A stretch of 64,000 nucleotides of DNA from Notolepis coatsorum (GCA_963971535.1 OZ020598.1:85959622-86023621), one strand, 5' to 3'. Positions 25,007-36,599 are shown, numbered from the stretch's first letter. Notes: generated from the sequence alone by a model not told the origin. Numbers and translations: made by a program.

Positions 25007-26021
25007 TAGGGGTGGACGGTATGGTCTAAAATTTATATCACGGTATAATTTGAAGCATAGACGGTAACGGTATATATCACGGTATCAGTGTTTCTGTTAG
25101 AATAATTTTTTTTGCCTGATGGGCAGGCTATATAAAGAATGACATCCTCAAGGCATGTAGATTTATAATATTTTAACTTAAAACTAGGCTACTTTTGCGT
25201 ATAAAGTCATATTCCAAATAAAATAAGTCCCGAGTCGAGACTCCTGCTCCCATTGCAAACAGCAGGGCTGGATTTGGCTAGAAGCATATGTAGCTGCAGA
25301 GCCGCAGAGCGAATTGAATTGAATAAGAATTGAGACAAAGGTGCCACTCATCCTCAGCTTTAAGAATTGACAATTGTGTCAACAAATTGACATGTGTCAA
25401 CAAATTGACACATGTGTCAACAAATTGACACACAAAATGGTGATGGGGGGGCGCTGTTTGACGGGCCTGTGACCAGACCTGAAAGAGCCCCTGGCTCTGC
25501 GGCTCTGCAGCTGCATGCTATTGGCAAATCCACTGCTGCAGCCGTCCTCCCGGCTCCCGCTGCTGCCGTCGTTATCATAACACTACACACATATCGTAAT
25601 GTTTACAGCAAACTGTAGTTGATCACCAGGTATGTTTTATTAACGTAGAATAATTCATATAAGAAAAACGATAGGGAAATATCTTACCTTTCTCCACTGG
25701 TTAAAAATGCCAGGAACTGAAATTGAAACTTGCTGTGCGCCGCAGTGATATATGTGTTTATTATGAAATGACAATTGCGTGTTGACACGCCCACTGCGCG
25801 AAGCCTCCTAAATAACTTTTTCCAGTTTGCACATATCTATTATCTATGACTAATTCTATCTATTTTTAGGGGCAAATGCGATTGAAATAGTCGCGCTGTG
25901 GTTACATGACGTCATTGCTATTTTAGAGCTGCTGTACCGGTTACACGGTATAGTCAAAATCCATACCGTAGAGCAAATTAATACCGTTTATACCGTATAC
26001 CGTTTATACCGTCCACCCCTA
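25007..26021. mobile_element. hAT-like MITE inside the Gypsy fossil
   Basis: TAGGGGTGGACGGTATGGT at the left faces ACCGTTTATACCGTCCACCC at the right, an inverted repeat with further short ACGGTATA repeats inward. No transposase is present. A repeated ACAAATTGACACATGTGTC block lies near 25.38-25.43 kb. I could not define an 8-bp target duplication with confidence. Confidence 0.65.
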
Positions 26022-26569
26022 CTAAATGGGAAGTTGCTCTCGCAAATAACATGCCACACCACGCCTCTCCGCCTTCAACTCTCCGGGAATCATAGCAAGG
26101 AGATCCGTTTTCACGTCACTGATTCCCCCCATAACCCAATCGTTCTAGGCATGCCTTGGCTAAAGCTACACAACCCTGTAATAAATTGGTCAACGGGCTC
26201 AGTCACGAGCTGGAGTGCTCACTGTCACGCCTCTTGTCTCCGGTCGGCGCGGTCACCACTGGGGGCCACTGGTTCTCCCGTTCCCAACGAACCTGTTGAC
26301 CTTTCGACTGTTCCTCCAATTTACCACGACCTAGAGGCTGTGTTTAGCAAACAACAAGCTCTCTCCCTACCTCCTCATCGCCAGTACGACTGTGATATAG
26401 ACCTGCTCCCGGGAGCCCCGCTAGCCGCCTGTTTAACCTCTCACGCCCAGAGAGAGAGTCTACGGAGAAGTACGTCCACGAGTCCCTGGCCTCGGGCATT
26501 ATTACCCCCTCCTCCTCCCCTGTCGGCGCGGACTTCTTTTTTGTGTCCAAGAAGGACCACTCCCTTCGC

Positions 26570-26963
26570 TGCCTTCTACAACAGAACTTTGTTTCCGCGT
26601 TCGAGTTTTGCGCTCTGATTGGCCAGGTCATGTGACATGTGCACCAATCGTGGGACAGCAAGTTCTGCGCCTATTTCCGGGTCTAACAGCCTGCAAACTA
26701 CCTGGCGTTCTATCGCCATGCTCGTAAGACAAACTCTAACCATAACCAACTTCGAAAGAGTGCCTACGCTTAACCATAGGAATCAGGGCAGGCGTTCTAT
26801 TGCCATGCTCTAAGACAAACTCTAACCTTAACCAACTTCGAAAGAGCGCCTAAGCTTAACCAGTGTAGAAACTTGCGGTCCCACGATTGTGCGTACATGT
26901 CACATGACCAGAAATTACCTGGCCAATCAGAGACGCGGAAACAAAGTTTTGTTGTAGAAGGCA
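26570..26963. mobile_element. Foldback element, copy 1 (shared hairpin core)
   Basis: The terminal inverted repeat TGCCTTCTACAACA(A/G)AAC continues through TTTGTTTCCGCGT. A central core carries the motif AACCAACTTCGAAAGAGTGC twice in direct orientation. The flanking arms share TGTCACATGACCAGAAA and GGCCAATCAGAG, also seen at 36.8-37.25 and 62.1-62.3 kb. No protein is encoded. Confidence 0.65.
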
Positions 26964-27736
26964 TTCAGGCCTCCTGGACAGAACGAGCCGTGTGATTTTT
27001 TTCCATATCCTATGTTTGCGAAGAGGCTATGGAAAAAAATCACGCCGCTGTGCGTCTCTGATTGGATCTTAAGTTTGTGTGGCACGGCGTGGACACCAAT
27101 CAGTCTCGTGCGCAAAGTGTCACTAGTCCGCCTACCCTACCCTATTTTTATTGGATAATTACATTCTTAAGCCCAACCCAGTGCAGTGATTGACAGCTGG
27201 CCATTACTGCAGTTATGATCAGGCCAGATCAGAGAGGTCAGAGCTGTCACTTGGCCAGTTTTGAAGAAAATAAAAAATCCACTGGAATTTTTTTTACAGA
27301 GGAAAACATTTCTAATAATTTTTTTTTAAATAATAATAATAATAAAGAAATATATAATGTAAATTAATAATACTTTTTTTTTTCTTCTTTCTGACTGTAT
27401 ATTATGAGTGAAGTACTGCCTCACGTGTTGTCATAGAATAACCTCCACTCACAAGGTTGCTTTGTAGTGTATTTTATTTAAAGCTATTGTGCTCAGAACT
27501 GTGGCCATGAGATCCTCACAGGTGAGAGGTAGTTAGACAATACAGCTTGCCAGCCAGTTCATCCTACTTTCAAATACACTTCTACAACAAAATAACTCAA
27601 ACTAACCAAATAGACAACACCTGCTCGCACAACCTGATTGACAGCCCCACCAAAGAATGATCGACAGACATGCCAACGAATGATTGACAATCATACAGCC
27701 ACCAGAAAAACACAGTATTAGGGTTAACTTGCATTA
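26964..27736. other. No gene; small hairpin and AT-rich DNA
   Basis: GTGTGATTTTTTTCCATA and TATGGAAAAAAATCACGC (26.99-27.05 kb) form a hairpin. The rest is AT-rich with no usable frame. Confidence 0.5.
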
Positions 27737-28172
27737 TTAAAGGGGAACTATCTTATAAATGGTCTTTTTCAGTGTTTAGCATTGTTTCCTGGCTATGTGG
27801 GCTTATATTAATAGGATCTATGTCTTTAATTCTCATATTGGCGCATTCTTCCAATTCTCCTCTCACAATATTCACCCTAACTGAACTGAGTCATCTGAAA
27901 ATGTGCATATCTGTGATGTCAGAGATTTCTCAGCTGCATAATAATGTGGCAGTTGGTGTGGCAGTTGTCCCCAGGCCACACAGTGGTTGGAGCCCAGCCT
28001 CAAAACGGCTTAATCTTGAGGTAAAAAAATGCAGTTTTTGAGTACTTGATTAGGAAATACAAAACAATGAATTTTTTGGAAAAAAAAACGTACAGAGGTG
28101 TTCCATAGACTCACAGGAATTGTGTAAAAGTGCCCAAATAGTGAAAGAAATAGTAAAATAGTTCCCCTTTAA
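27737..28172. mobile_element. TTAA-flanked MITE
   Basis: TTAAAGGGGAACTAT at the left and ATAGTTCCCCTTTAA at the right are exact complements and include the TTAA target. The inner sequence shares short blocks with the 282 and 54734 ends (GACTCACAGGAA, TGCCCAAATAGTG), so it is a distant member of the same Kolobok-like group. Confidence 0.75.
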
Positions 28173-28259
28173 ATAAAAAAATAAAATCCTTCTAGGTTTT
28201 AAAATGTATATGGGTCAGTTTCCACACTTTGGACCGCTACAGAACATGAGGGAATCCAT

Positions 28260-28816
28260 TTGAAAATAAGTAGCTTCAAACTAGTTGACCTCACTCAGGA
28301 CCATGTAAACAAACTGGCCATTCATGTGTATAACATCCAGCACCAGTTCCAGAGGCTGAAGTCACTCAAGGAGAGCATTACTGAGAAGGAGGTGGCCATC
28401 CACGTTGATTACAGTGAGAACTACAGCTGTAAGTACACCAGGGAAGTGAAATACACCCACTTTGGTGGCCGGAACCAGCAAGTGACGCTTCATACTTGGG
28501 TGAAATACCTGAGTGGGGGACGTGTGGAGTTATTTGCCTCTCTGTCAGGGTCCCTAAAGCATGATGCTGTTGCAACGTGGGCTCATCTTGATGCAGTGCT
28601 CAAGTCCATCCGGGAGGAACATCCAGAAGTGATGCACATCCATTTTTATTTCAGATGGACCCACCTCCCAGCGTTCTATCTGGCCTCGACAGTGCCTTTC
28701 ATGAGAGGGTTTGAATATGTCACCTGGGACTTCTCAGAGGCATCTCATGGCAAGGGTGCCACTGATGGGGTAGGGGATGCACTCAAGAACATAGCAGACC
28801 GGCTTGTTGCTTATGG
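28260..28816 (+). pseudogene. Transposase-like fragment of a fish repeat family
   Basis: The frame contains ITEKEVAIHVDYSENYSCKY, GGRNQQVTLHTWVKYLSG and EASHGKGATDGVGDALKNIA. I know this pattern from multicopy, transposon-derived fish proteins but cannot place it in a named superfamily. Near 28650-28680 (HFYFRWTHLP) the reading is locally out of frame against the usual SDGPT stretch. Homology ends at a poly-C run (28820-28836). It may belong to the same family as 46428-47385, whose N-terminal part would fit ahead of this one. Confidence 0.5.
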
Positions 28817-28832
28817 ACCCCCCCCCCCCCCC

Positions 28833-29040
28833 CCTATACCTCAAAGAACTCATCACCCCTCACTCCTCCTCACGACGTCTCCTCTCCGGCCAGGCAAACC
28901 TCCTCCAGCGCTGAAGGACCAAACTCTGCACTATGGGAGATCTGGCTTTTTGCTCTTCCGCTCCTAGTCTGTGGAATGCTCTCCCTGACCACCTGAGAGC
29001 ACCACAGACTGTGGATGCTTTCAAGAAGGGCCATTTACCG
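28833..29040 (+). mobile_element. LINE 3' fragment (L2/Rex1-like)
   Basis: It encodes LKELITPHSSSRRLLSGQAN and APSLWNALPDHLRAPQTVDA, the conserved C-terminus of fish L2/Rex-type LINE proteins. Two frame changes lie between the blocks. It is a short 5'-truncated relic. Confidence 0.65.
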
Positions 29041-29329
29041 CATTTTCATGGGCGCAAGCGTCTTTTTTCAATTGTTCCCAATGAGGAGGGAGCGTATGCG
29101 GCCGCATGCTGCCGCCTATAGGAAATGCGCTGCGGTCGGCTTCTTTTTTCAGTGCGTTTCAGGTTTTTTGTGCAGCCGCACCCAGCGTTTAAAGTTGAAA
29201 ACTTCTGAACTTTTCAGAGTGATGAGCTGAGCGCCTTTTCAGACAACCAATCACAGCCAATCATATTTAGCGTGGCGCTCGTGACACATTTAGTAATTTA
29301 GTAACCTGACACCGGAACCTGACTTCAAT

Positions 29330-29459
29330 ATGGAAGATAAGTTAATTTTGGCTGTCTCCACCCACCCGGAGGTTTATGACATGTCTGATCGCAACTACCA
29401 CAATAAAGACAGGAAAGCCCGTTTGTGGGACCAGATCGGCAGGACCCTGAATGTTGCTG
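29330..29459 (+). CDS. MADF-domain protein, exon 1
   Basis: The start is the ATG at 29330. It encodes MEDKLILAVSTHPEVYDMSD then RNYHNKDRKARLWDQIGRTL, the first two helices of a MADF (Myb/SANT-like) DNA-binding domain. The donor is CTG|GTGAGTT at 29459/29460, ending in phase 1. The upstream 250 bp contain CCAATCACAGCCAATCAT, a likely CCAAT-type promoter. Exon 2 is at 31347. MADF proteins are host regulators in insects. In fish they are often the accessory gene of Harbinger/ISL2EU-type transposons, so this may be an element gene. Confidence 0.72.
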
Positions 29460-29502
29460 GTGAGTTATTTGTTTTTATTACATGGCGTTTTAACATTCGC
29501 CG

Positions 29503-29643
29503 AAATGCTTGATTGTGATTGGTCAATAGCCCCTGACAGCGGTGAATTATTTTTCGATAATTCACCGCTGCCATGGGCAACCGAGCAATAATCACCAGTG
29601 ATACGGGTAACTAGCGCTATTGACCAATCACAATCAAGCATTT
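29503..29643. mobile_element. 141-bp hairpin MITE in the MADF intron
   Basis: AATGCTTGATTGTGATTGGT opens a 27-bp inverted repeat whose complement closes the element. An inner palindrome (GCGGTGAATTAT/ATAATTCACCGC) sits within. The transcript would fold into a long hairpin. Confidence 0.8.
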
Positions 29644-29966
29644 AGATTGCAGTCACGAAAGCTAAGCTCAGCATATGCACAGCTGCACTCATCAGTGCAA
29701 TCAGACCACAGACCTGCCGGCTGCCAGCGATAATAATAATAACTTTATTTGGGCTGACAGTGGAGCCACAGAACAACTGCGTCTGCATTTGATCTCGTCT
29801 TGTCGATGGTGTAAAATGAATTAGGTATATTGTTAGTAAGTTAGCCATGTAATAAGCGGGATAATGTATATACTCGGTCATTGTCGCAAAATAATTGACC
29901 TTCACTGCGTTTAGAACACCTCTGCGAGGCGCCTCGGTATTCTAAACTCCGTGTCGGTCAATTATT

Positions 29967-31185
29967 TCCTCTACTCCCTGTACACACACGACTGTGTGGC
30001 TCAGCGGAGTAGCAACACAATCATCAAATTTGCTGACGACACAGTGGTGGTGGGCCTGATCTCTGCAAACGACGAGAGGGCCTACCTGGAAGAGGTCAAG
30101 GTCCTGGCGGGATGGTGCCAGGAAAACAGCCTCTCCCTGAACGTCAGCAAAACAAAGGAGATGATTGTGGACTTCAGGAGGTCGGGGGTCAAGGACTACA
30201 GCCCCCTCAGCATCGACGGGGCACCGGTTGAGAGAGTGAACAGCTTTAAGTACCTCGGAGCCTACATATCCGAGGACTTGACATGGACCACACACATTGA
30301 CAGTGTTGTGAAGAAGGCACGACAACGCCTCTACTTCCTCAGGCGCCTAAGGAAGTTCCAAGTCAGTCAGAAGATCATTAAGAACTTCTACTCATGTACA
30401 ATAGAGAGCATCCTGACTGGCAACATCACCTCCTGGTTTGGGAATAGCACTGCACAAGACCGAAGCAGACTACAAAGAGTGACACGTTCAGCCGAACGCA
30501 CAATTGGAGGGGGGCTCCCCACCCTCCAGAACATTTACAACAAGCGGTGCAGGGGCAAGGCTAAGAGAATCATTAAGGACTCCAGCCACCCGAACAACTG
30601 CCTCTTTGAACTGCTGCGGTCAGGGAAGCGATACCGGAGTCTCAAGGCGAGCACAGAAAGACTCAGAAGAAGCTTCTATCCCCAGGCCATCAGGCTGCTC
30701 AACGAACAATGAACACTACACAACAACCATCATATATACAACCAGCACATAGCACACACATCCACACGCACACACTCACTTTAAACAAACACACTGTAGC
30801 ACCCACTCCCCACACTTTATATTAATTGATAAAGGATTTGCACTACAACTCGTACACCTTACTGTAAATTGTACCTAAATTGTACCTCATCCCATTTCTG
30901 CTTTGCACTATATAGTATTGTATATTAGTACACTGCATATTCTATTGTATATTATATGGTAACTCAGTTACGTCTATTCTGCATCGAACATTGTACATAT
31001 GTCTATACTGAACACTGTGACCTCATTTCTACTTCTAATTTACATGCTATACTATGTTATTTGATACTTATCTTGTCTAGCACAGTCTCTGGAGCGTAAC
31101 AGTAAGAAGCATTTTGTATAAAAGTATTCTGTACTTCTGTATGACAACTATTAAAGAAACTTGAAACTTGAACTTGAAACAATGA
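29967..31185 (+). mobile_element. L2-like LINE, 5'-truncated, in the MADF intron
   Basis: About 245 codons of the reverse-transcriptase C-terminal half are present. FADDTVVVGLI contains the FADD catalytic box, followed by NVSKTKEMIVDFRR and SWFGNSTAQDRSRLQRVTRS, ending NEQ-stop at 30712. The 3' UTR ends in ACTTGAAACTTGAACTTGAA, the short tandem tail typical of L2/CR1 elements. It is 5'-truncated near a small inverted repeat (AATAATTGACC, about 29.89 and 29.96 kb). The frame is intact over its length, suggesting a fairly recent insertion. Confidence 0.8.
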
Positions 31186-31346
31186 CCTCGTAGCTATACA
31201 TTATCCCTTACATATCATCCACTGTACAAAACGATATCTGACGTCGTTATATTGTTAGCATAGTTACCGCTAGCTAGCGATGTCAATCTGATACATTTTA
31301 CATAATATGTCATTATTTAATAATAATAATTGTCTGCTGATTATAG

Positions 31347-31456
31347 GTGATCGTTGCCAATCAAAGTGGAAGTACCTGAGGGATAAATATAGAAAAGATA
31401 GAAAGGCTGAGAAAGAGAAGAAGAGTGGATCTGAAGGTGGAGAAAGAAAGAGATAA
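31347..31456 (+). CDS. MADF-domain protein, exon 2
   Basis: The acceptor TTATAG precedes 31347. The exon joins in frame with exon 1 and encodes GDRCQSKWKYLRDKYRKDRK, the third helix of the MADF domain, then a basic, glutamate-rich tail to TAA at 31454-31456. The predicted protein is only 79 residues, essentially the domain alone. AATAAA-like signals follow directly. The intron of about 1.9 kb has been filled by a MITE and a LINE. Confidence 0.7.
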
Positions 31457-31494
31457 TAAACGATAATAAAATTGACAGACACCACACACGCACG

Positions 31495-31879
31495 GGTGAG
31501 ACGGCCCCGCGCCACGATTCTCCCCGGCAGCCCGTATTCAACCAGGGGGCGTTTAAAGTACTTCCAGCGGTCAGGCCCTCTCACATCACACTGCTCCACT
31601 CTGAAATCAGACTCAGTGCCTGGGAGCACCCCAGTTAGCTGCTGCAGAGCCTCCCTGCGCTGCTCCTTGCGTCCTCTCCACTGTCGGTCCACGCACCACG
31701 CACGACGGTCCACGTCCAGGTACTGGGTCTGTGGTGTCCAGCGTCGGAACGTAGCCGGGGTGGTGAGGAAGATCACTGAACATACAGTACACCCAAAGTC
31801 TGGAAACTTCCTCACTCGGTCCACAGATGTATATGCCTTGAAGCTGGACCTGGTGTGGTCCACCTCGCTTGATACCATG
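31495..31879 (-). CDS. Unidentified reading frame, main part
   Basis: On the minus strand this is an open, GC-rich frame of about 128 codons (FRRWTPQTQYLDVDRRAWCV; ESDFRVEQCDVRGPDRWKYF). Its first codons continue from 36600-36653 when the pogo-type element and one TA are left out. The residue use looks protein-like, with many W, R, D and F, but I do not recognise the family. The frame stays open downstream to 31270, across the antisense of MADF exon 2, so the true 3' end is unclear. Confidence 0.4.
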
Positions 31880-32156
31880 TAGGGGAGAGTGGGGTAAATA
31901 GTGCCAAGGGGCATGTAGTGCCACCCCTGTTATCTAGAAAACCATAGAAGAAGTTGGTCATGTGACAACATATTTTTGAAGAGGCATCCATTTCACTCAA
32001 CCTGCAGAGAAGGGAGACACCTGGCTTGAGAGGTAAGCACATTTAAGTTAAAAAAACTCCAAAGTAAAATTTGTATGATCAAGGTTTTTTTATTGCTGTG
32101 TTTGAACAATTTTAGACAACTTTGAAAACAGTTCACACATGTTTTAGTGGTTTAGT

Positions 32157-33298
32157 TGTTATGGTTTGACACCGACCCCAAACGCACGACACAAGAGAGT
32201 AGGAATTCAGAGTTGCCAAAAACAAGGGCTTGTTTATTGAGACTAATTAATGAGCACAGAATAGTCAAGTCAAACAAGACAGGTACACAAGCAAGGGGGA
32301 AAATGTTCTGCTGCTCTGCAGCTTCTCCCGTGGTGGTAGTAGGGGGTAGCAGATGCTGACGTCTGAGCCGCTCTGCAGACCTCTCTCGGCAGAATCTCCG
32401 AAGTGTTGCGGGACCGAGAGAGAGAGAGGGAGCGAGTCAACAAGGGTGCAGGTGGAACGAGCAGGAGAACAGGAGAGGTGACTTGTACCCAAATACAAAA
32501 GTTATCCAAGTGAACTAATCTTCGTGTAAATACACACAGTGAGCAAAGTTCCAAAACACAATCCCAAGTGAATCTCTTCGTGTAAATACACACAGTGAGC
32601 ACTGTTCCAAAACACAATCCCAAGTGAATATCTTCGGTGCAAAAAATAGACACTGAGAGTGAAGTCCAAAAAAACAATCCAATGTGAATAATATCTTCGG
32701 TGTGAACAACACACAGTGGGAGATGTAAAGTCCCAAAAATATTATCCCAGTGAGAACAACAAAAAGGCGATCGCTGGGTGAGTGACTGTCTGATAAAAAG
32801 GTGGTAATCTTCAGTGTTATAGAAACACACGAAAACGGAATTTGATCAAGACAGTCAGTAAAAAACTCACCCAGACGTAGTGCGTAATGAGTGCTGGAAC
32901 AGCAGCGGAGCGAGCGCGTCGCCACGGGGAAAAGGTGTCCAAGAGGAAGGCTTCTTGGAATATCCTGGAGGTAAAGCACAGAGAGCAAACAGCAGCAGCA
33001 GCAGGAACGGAGAATGCAAACAGAGAAATATCAAAACGATCCAACAAACTTGAGTGGGGAAACGGGGTATAAATAATACGGGATTGATTGATTGACAAGC
33101 AGTGACAGCTGGGGAATGTGATTGAAAAGCGTGTGGACGGGAGAGAACCAATCAACGACGTCTCTGGGAAGAAGCGTGTGAATAGGGGAATGAAATGATT
33201 AACAGAAAACTTAAAGGGACAGAGCGAGTGGGAGAGCAGCGGACCAATCATCACAGTACTTCAAGAAGCCCGTGGTGGGGAAAGAGCCAACCCTTACA
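32157..33298 (-). mobile_element. Solo LTR (fossil)
   Basis: The segment runs TGTTATGGTTTGACACC to CCAACCCTTACA, with TTAGT duplicated exactly on both sides (32152-32156 and 33299-33303). This is the footprint of an LTR element reduced to one LTR. It includes three or four diverged tandem units of about 60 bp (TTCGTGTAAATACACACAGT) at 32.52-32.76 kb. Orientation is guessed from base composition. The intact duplication suggests moderate age at most. Confidence 0.72.
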
Positions 33299-33561
33299 TT
33301 AGTAAGCTACACCATGAGTCTATACAGTTAGCATGATGCTAGCTCAAAACAGCTGGGGGATGCATTTTTTTCAAAATGGTAGGCTTGGGGTGATTTGTGC
33401 CAAAGGGCCTGGGTTAAGTTGTGCCAGGTGTTCTGTTTGTTAAGTTGCCCCAATTATTAACTATATATTACTTTATTGTATTTTATTGTTATTGTACATT
33501 GTATTCTTACATTTGATCACTAAAACTATGTGATATTCTTAATTTTAGACCAAAATCCATC

Positions 33562-33712
33562 ATGCCACGCAGATATACAAACGGAAGACAGACAGGGTTT
33601 CAACTCCTCTTGAGAAGTTGGAAAGAGCAGTGAAAGAGGTGCAACAGGGGAAGACTATACGTCAGGTTGGAAAGGAGATGAAGATCTGCAGGATGCTTTT
33701 ACCGCTTTTGAG
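33562..33712 (+). pseudogene. pogo-type transposase N-terminal remnant
   Basis: It starts MPRRYTNGRQ. In the adjacent frame it reads YKRKTDRVSTPLEKLERAVK and QGKTIRQVGKEMKIC, the helix-turn-helix start of fish pogo/Tigger-like transposases. There is one frameshift within the first ten codons, and the catalytic region is missing. Confidence 0.65.
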
Positions 33713-35704
33713 ATTAAAATGATCTGTTTTACGTCAAATTATCAATGGCACAATTTACCCCAGTGTATTCTCTCTAATGTCACAATTTACCCCGCACCGG
33801 GGGCAAGTTGTGCCACAAAACCACTTTTTTTTCTAAAGCTATGAAGCTATATTTATGAAACAGTTTATTTAAGATACAAAGTGATTGTCCCCAGGGATGC
33901 ACAACATCCTAAACTGTACATATTTTAGTTGGGGGCATTACTGTTCCTTCCTGAGTGGGCTTCTAGTCTGTAATATTAGTCCCACAGACTTTCTAGTTAC
34001 AATGGATGTAGTCAGCCTGTACCCTAGCATTCCACATGCTGACGCGTTAGACGCATTGAGTTTTTATTTAAACTCGAGAGCAGAATCACTCCCCTCCACA
34101 GACGCGCTAGTTAGACTAGCCGATCTTGTGCTTACGAGGAATTACTTTAGATTTCAAGATACATATTATTTGCAGAACAGAGGACTCAGCATGGGCTCGC
34201 CAGCCGCAGTGAACCTTGCTAATCTTTTTATGTCTAAATTTGAATTAGAACATGTTTTTAAAAATAACCCGTTTGAGAAACATGTCAAATCCTACATGCG
34301 CTATATAGATGACCTATTCTTTATTTGGTCAGGTACATCGTCTGAGCTCCATGACTTCCTTGAATATCTCAACTCTTGTAGATTAACGATAAAATTTACT
34401 TTGAAGTTTGATTTACAATCGCTACCCTTTTTGGACGTCTTAATCAACAAAGCCCCAAGTGGGACTTCATTACATACAGAGGTCTTCAAAAAAGAGACAG
34501 ACAGAAATTCGTTTCTTCATTTCTCTAGCTACCATACCCCAGCTTTAAAAAATAGTCTACCTTTCAGCCAAATACTCAGGTATAAGAGAATCTGTGACAC
34601 GGAGGTCAGATTCAAGGCCCAAGCCGAAACCCTACGGGAGAATTTTCATGACAGAGGATACAGTGCTATTTTAACAGCTAAGGCCCTGCACAAAACTCAG
34701 CAGATTGACAGATCCTTGTTACTGGCCCCTAAGAAGAATAAGGTACACTCTGATAAAGTGGCCTTTGTGTCTACTTAGAGCCCGATTACTAGAGACATAC
34801 GTACCATTGTCAATAAATACTTGCATATTTTACAGTCAGATCCTCTAATTGGAACGGCGTTTCAACATTCGCCCAATTACTATTACAAAAGACAAGCGAA
34901 TCTCTCAAATCTGCTGGTGAAAACGGATTTTCCCAAGGTAAAACCAACTCACTTTATGTCTAACATCCCAGATGGGAACATTCCCTGTCAATCTTGTGTA
35001 CATTGCCAAGGGATGATCAAAGACAAAAGTTATACACACCCAAAAACGGGCAAACGGATATCGGTGAAAGGGCGTATTACCTGCAATTCCTCCAACATAG
35101 TATACCTGCTGAAATGTCCTTGTGATTTTTCATATGTAGGCAAAACAACGAGACCATTCAAATTAAGAATCAGTGAACATAAGTGTTCAATCAGAAATTC
35201 AGATGTCAAATCGGCGGTAGCTAGACACTTCAATACTTGCAAGCATGCTGTCAAAGATCTCCGTTATATGGGTCTAGAGTTAGTTCATAGGCCCGCCAGG
35301 GGAGGTGACAGACATAAGCTACTTTTGCAAAGGGAATGTTATTTTATTCACCTCTTTAACTGTATAGAACCAAGAGGTATGAATGAAGAGAACGTGTTGA
35401 CCTGCTTCCTTTAATTACTTTTCCCATTAAGGCCGATTATTAGTTTTAGTATCCTTGGAAAGAAGTATGTCGGGTTCAGTAAATACGAGTAAGATCAATT
35501 TAGCCCAACAAATAAGTTTATTTTAAGCAACAAGTATCTAAGTATACAAGGGAGTATTAATGATTAGACTATAGATCTATTTTAAAGAGCCATTAGTAAG
35601 TCTAATAACCTTCAGACACACCGAACAGGTGTAGTTTTTTCCTTTTTTCCCTTTTTTCCGCTTTATTACGAGGCTCAAAAAAAGAGTTTGAATTTACGCC
35701 TAAT

Positions 35705-36190
35705 GGCGGACTTATTTACCCAAGGGTTTCTTGTTTACTTTTTATTGTTTATTGTTTATTTATATAAAATGAATAAGGCATTAGAGTGTATCTATCTAGC
35801 CATACATAATGGCGGACTTATTTACCCAATGGGTTTCTTGTTTACTTTTTATTGTTTATTGTTTATTTATATAAAATGAATAAGGCATTAGAGTGTATCT
35901 ATCTAGCCATACATACTAGATGTTATTGCTATTTTGATTTATGTTTTTTGTTTCCAGTATAACAACAATTTTAATTTTAATCTTATATCTACATTTACCA
36001 TTTGTATATTGTGGTAATTTCGACTTTAGTTTTTTCATCGGTTTTCCTCTTTATTACGAGGCTCAAAAAAATAGTTTGACTTTACGCCAAAGGGCGGACT
36101 TATTTACCCTAGGGTTCTTGTTTAATGTTTATTGTTTATATTTAAAATGAATAAGGCATTAGAATGTACCTATCTAGCCATACATACTAG
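35705..36190 (+). repeat. Diverged ~108-bp repeats in the Penelope-like 3' region
   Basis: The unit contains GGCGGACTTATTTACCC and GAATAAGGCATTAGAGTGTA. It is present twice in tandem (about 35705 and 35812) and a third time, more diverged, near 36093. It is non-coding. Confidence 0.8.
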
Positions 36191-36423
36191 ATGTTAATTT
36201 TGGTTCTGTTTCTAGTATAACAATTTTATGTTTATGTATCTATTATCTACATTTAGATCTATATTTAGGTAATTTCGACTTGAGAATGGACTCTTGACAT
36301 CAAAGTACTTCCTGGGTCAAATTAGACCTTATAGCAATTCTCAACACACCTGTGGATGATGTCACTTCCTGCTTTTCTTGGTATAAAAACAATATTGTCG
36401 GTGAGAACATTTGCTATCCATCA

Positions 36424-36462
36424 ACACTGAGGAAGTTACATAATTGTTCCGAAACATGTTTG
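36424..36462 (+). ncRNA. Hammerhead-ribozyme-like motif (candidate)
   Basis: CACTGAGGAAGTTACATAAT followed by TGTTCCGAAACATGT resembles the hammerhead core: CUGANGA, a short stem, then CGAAAC. One core position differs (CTGAGGA in place of CTGATGA), so it is probably inactive. Penelope-like elements are known to carry hammerhead motifs in their terminal repeats. Confidence 0.4.
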
Positions 36463-36599
36463 TTTCAGGCTGCCATTAAATATACCAAAATCTGTGAGTG
36501 CTGGTCCAAGCGTATTGCTTTCTTTTTCTTCTGGCATTACTGTAATCCCCTTGCTTTAAAGGCACGAAAAAGTGGCACTACTCACCCCACTCTCCCCTA

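Larger units (their letters stand above)
23223..26569 (+). mobile_element. Ty3/Gypsy LTR retrotransposon fossil (Sushi-like)
   Basis: The parts seen are a 5' LTR of about 545 bp (23223-23767, TGTCACGATC to CCTCACA), a gag region at 23781-24800, the start of a protease region (ALVDSGADENIID at about 24895), and protease/early pol sequence from 26022. The copy is incomplete. No 3' LTR and no reverse-transcriptase core were found before a foldback element begins at 26570. A hAT-like MITE of about 1 kb sits inside it. The element is broken in several places and cannot move. The age is uncertain, though gag is still well kept, so it is not very old. Confidence 0.83.
33955..36540 (+). mobile_element. 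Penelope-like retroelement, 5'-truncated
   Basis: The first coding block (to about 34778) has reverse-transcriptase motifs: FLVTMDVVSLYPSIPHADAL, QNRGLSMGSPAAVNLANLFM and the catalytic YMRYIDDLFFIW. The second (about 34779-35414) has a cysteine-rich linker and a GIY-YIG-type endonuclease (NIVYLLKCPCDFSYVGKTTR ... KLRISEHKCSIR). This RT plus GIY-YIG order defines endonuclease-bearing Penelope-like elements. The copy lacks its N-terminal part and is broken at about one further point, so it is not active. Downstream lie tandem repeats and a hammerhead-like motif. It is inserted in the pogo-type element. Confidence 0.88.
31882..36597 (+). mobile_element. pogo/Tigger-like DNA transposon with nested insertions
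   Basis: GGGGAGAGTGGGGTAAATAG at the left matches the complement of the right end (CTACTCACCCCACTCTCCCC) with two mismatches. TA flanks both sides (31880-31881 and 36598-36599), the Tc1/mariner-superfamily target. The motif (G)GGGCAAGTTGTGCCA recurs inside (33.36-33.43 and 33.80 kb). A coding remnant at 33562 supports pogo. A solo LTR (32157-33298) and a Penelope-like element (about 33955-36540) account for most of its length. Confidence 0.78.
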
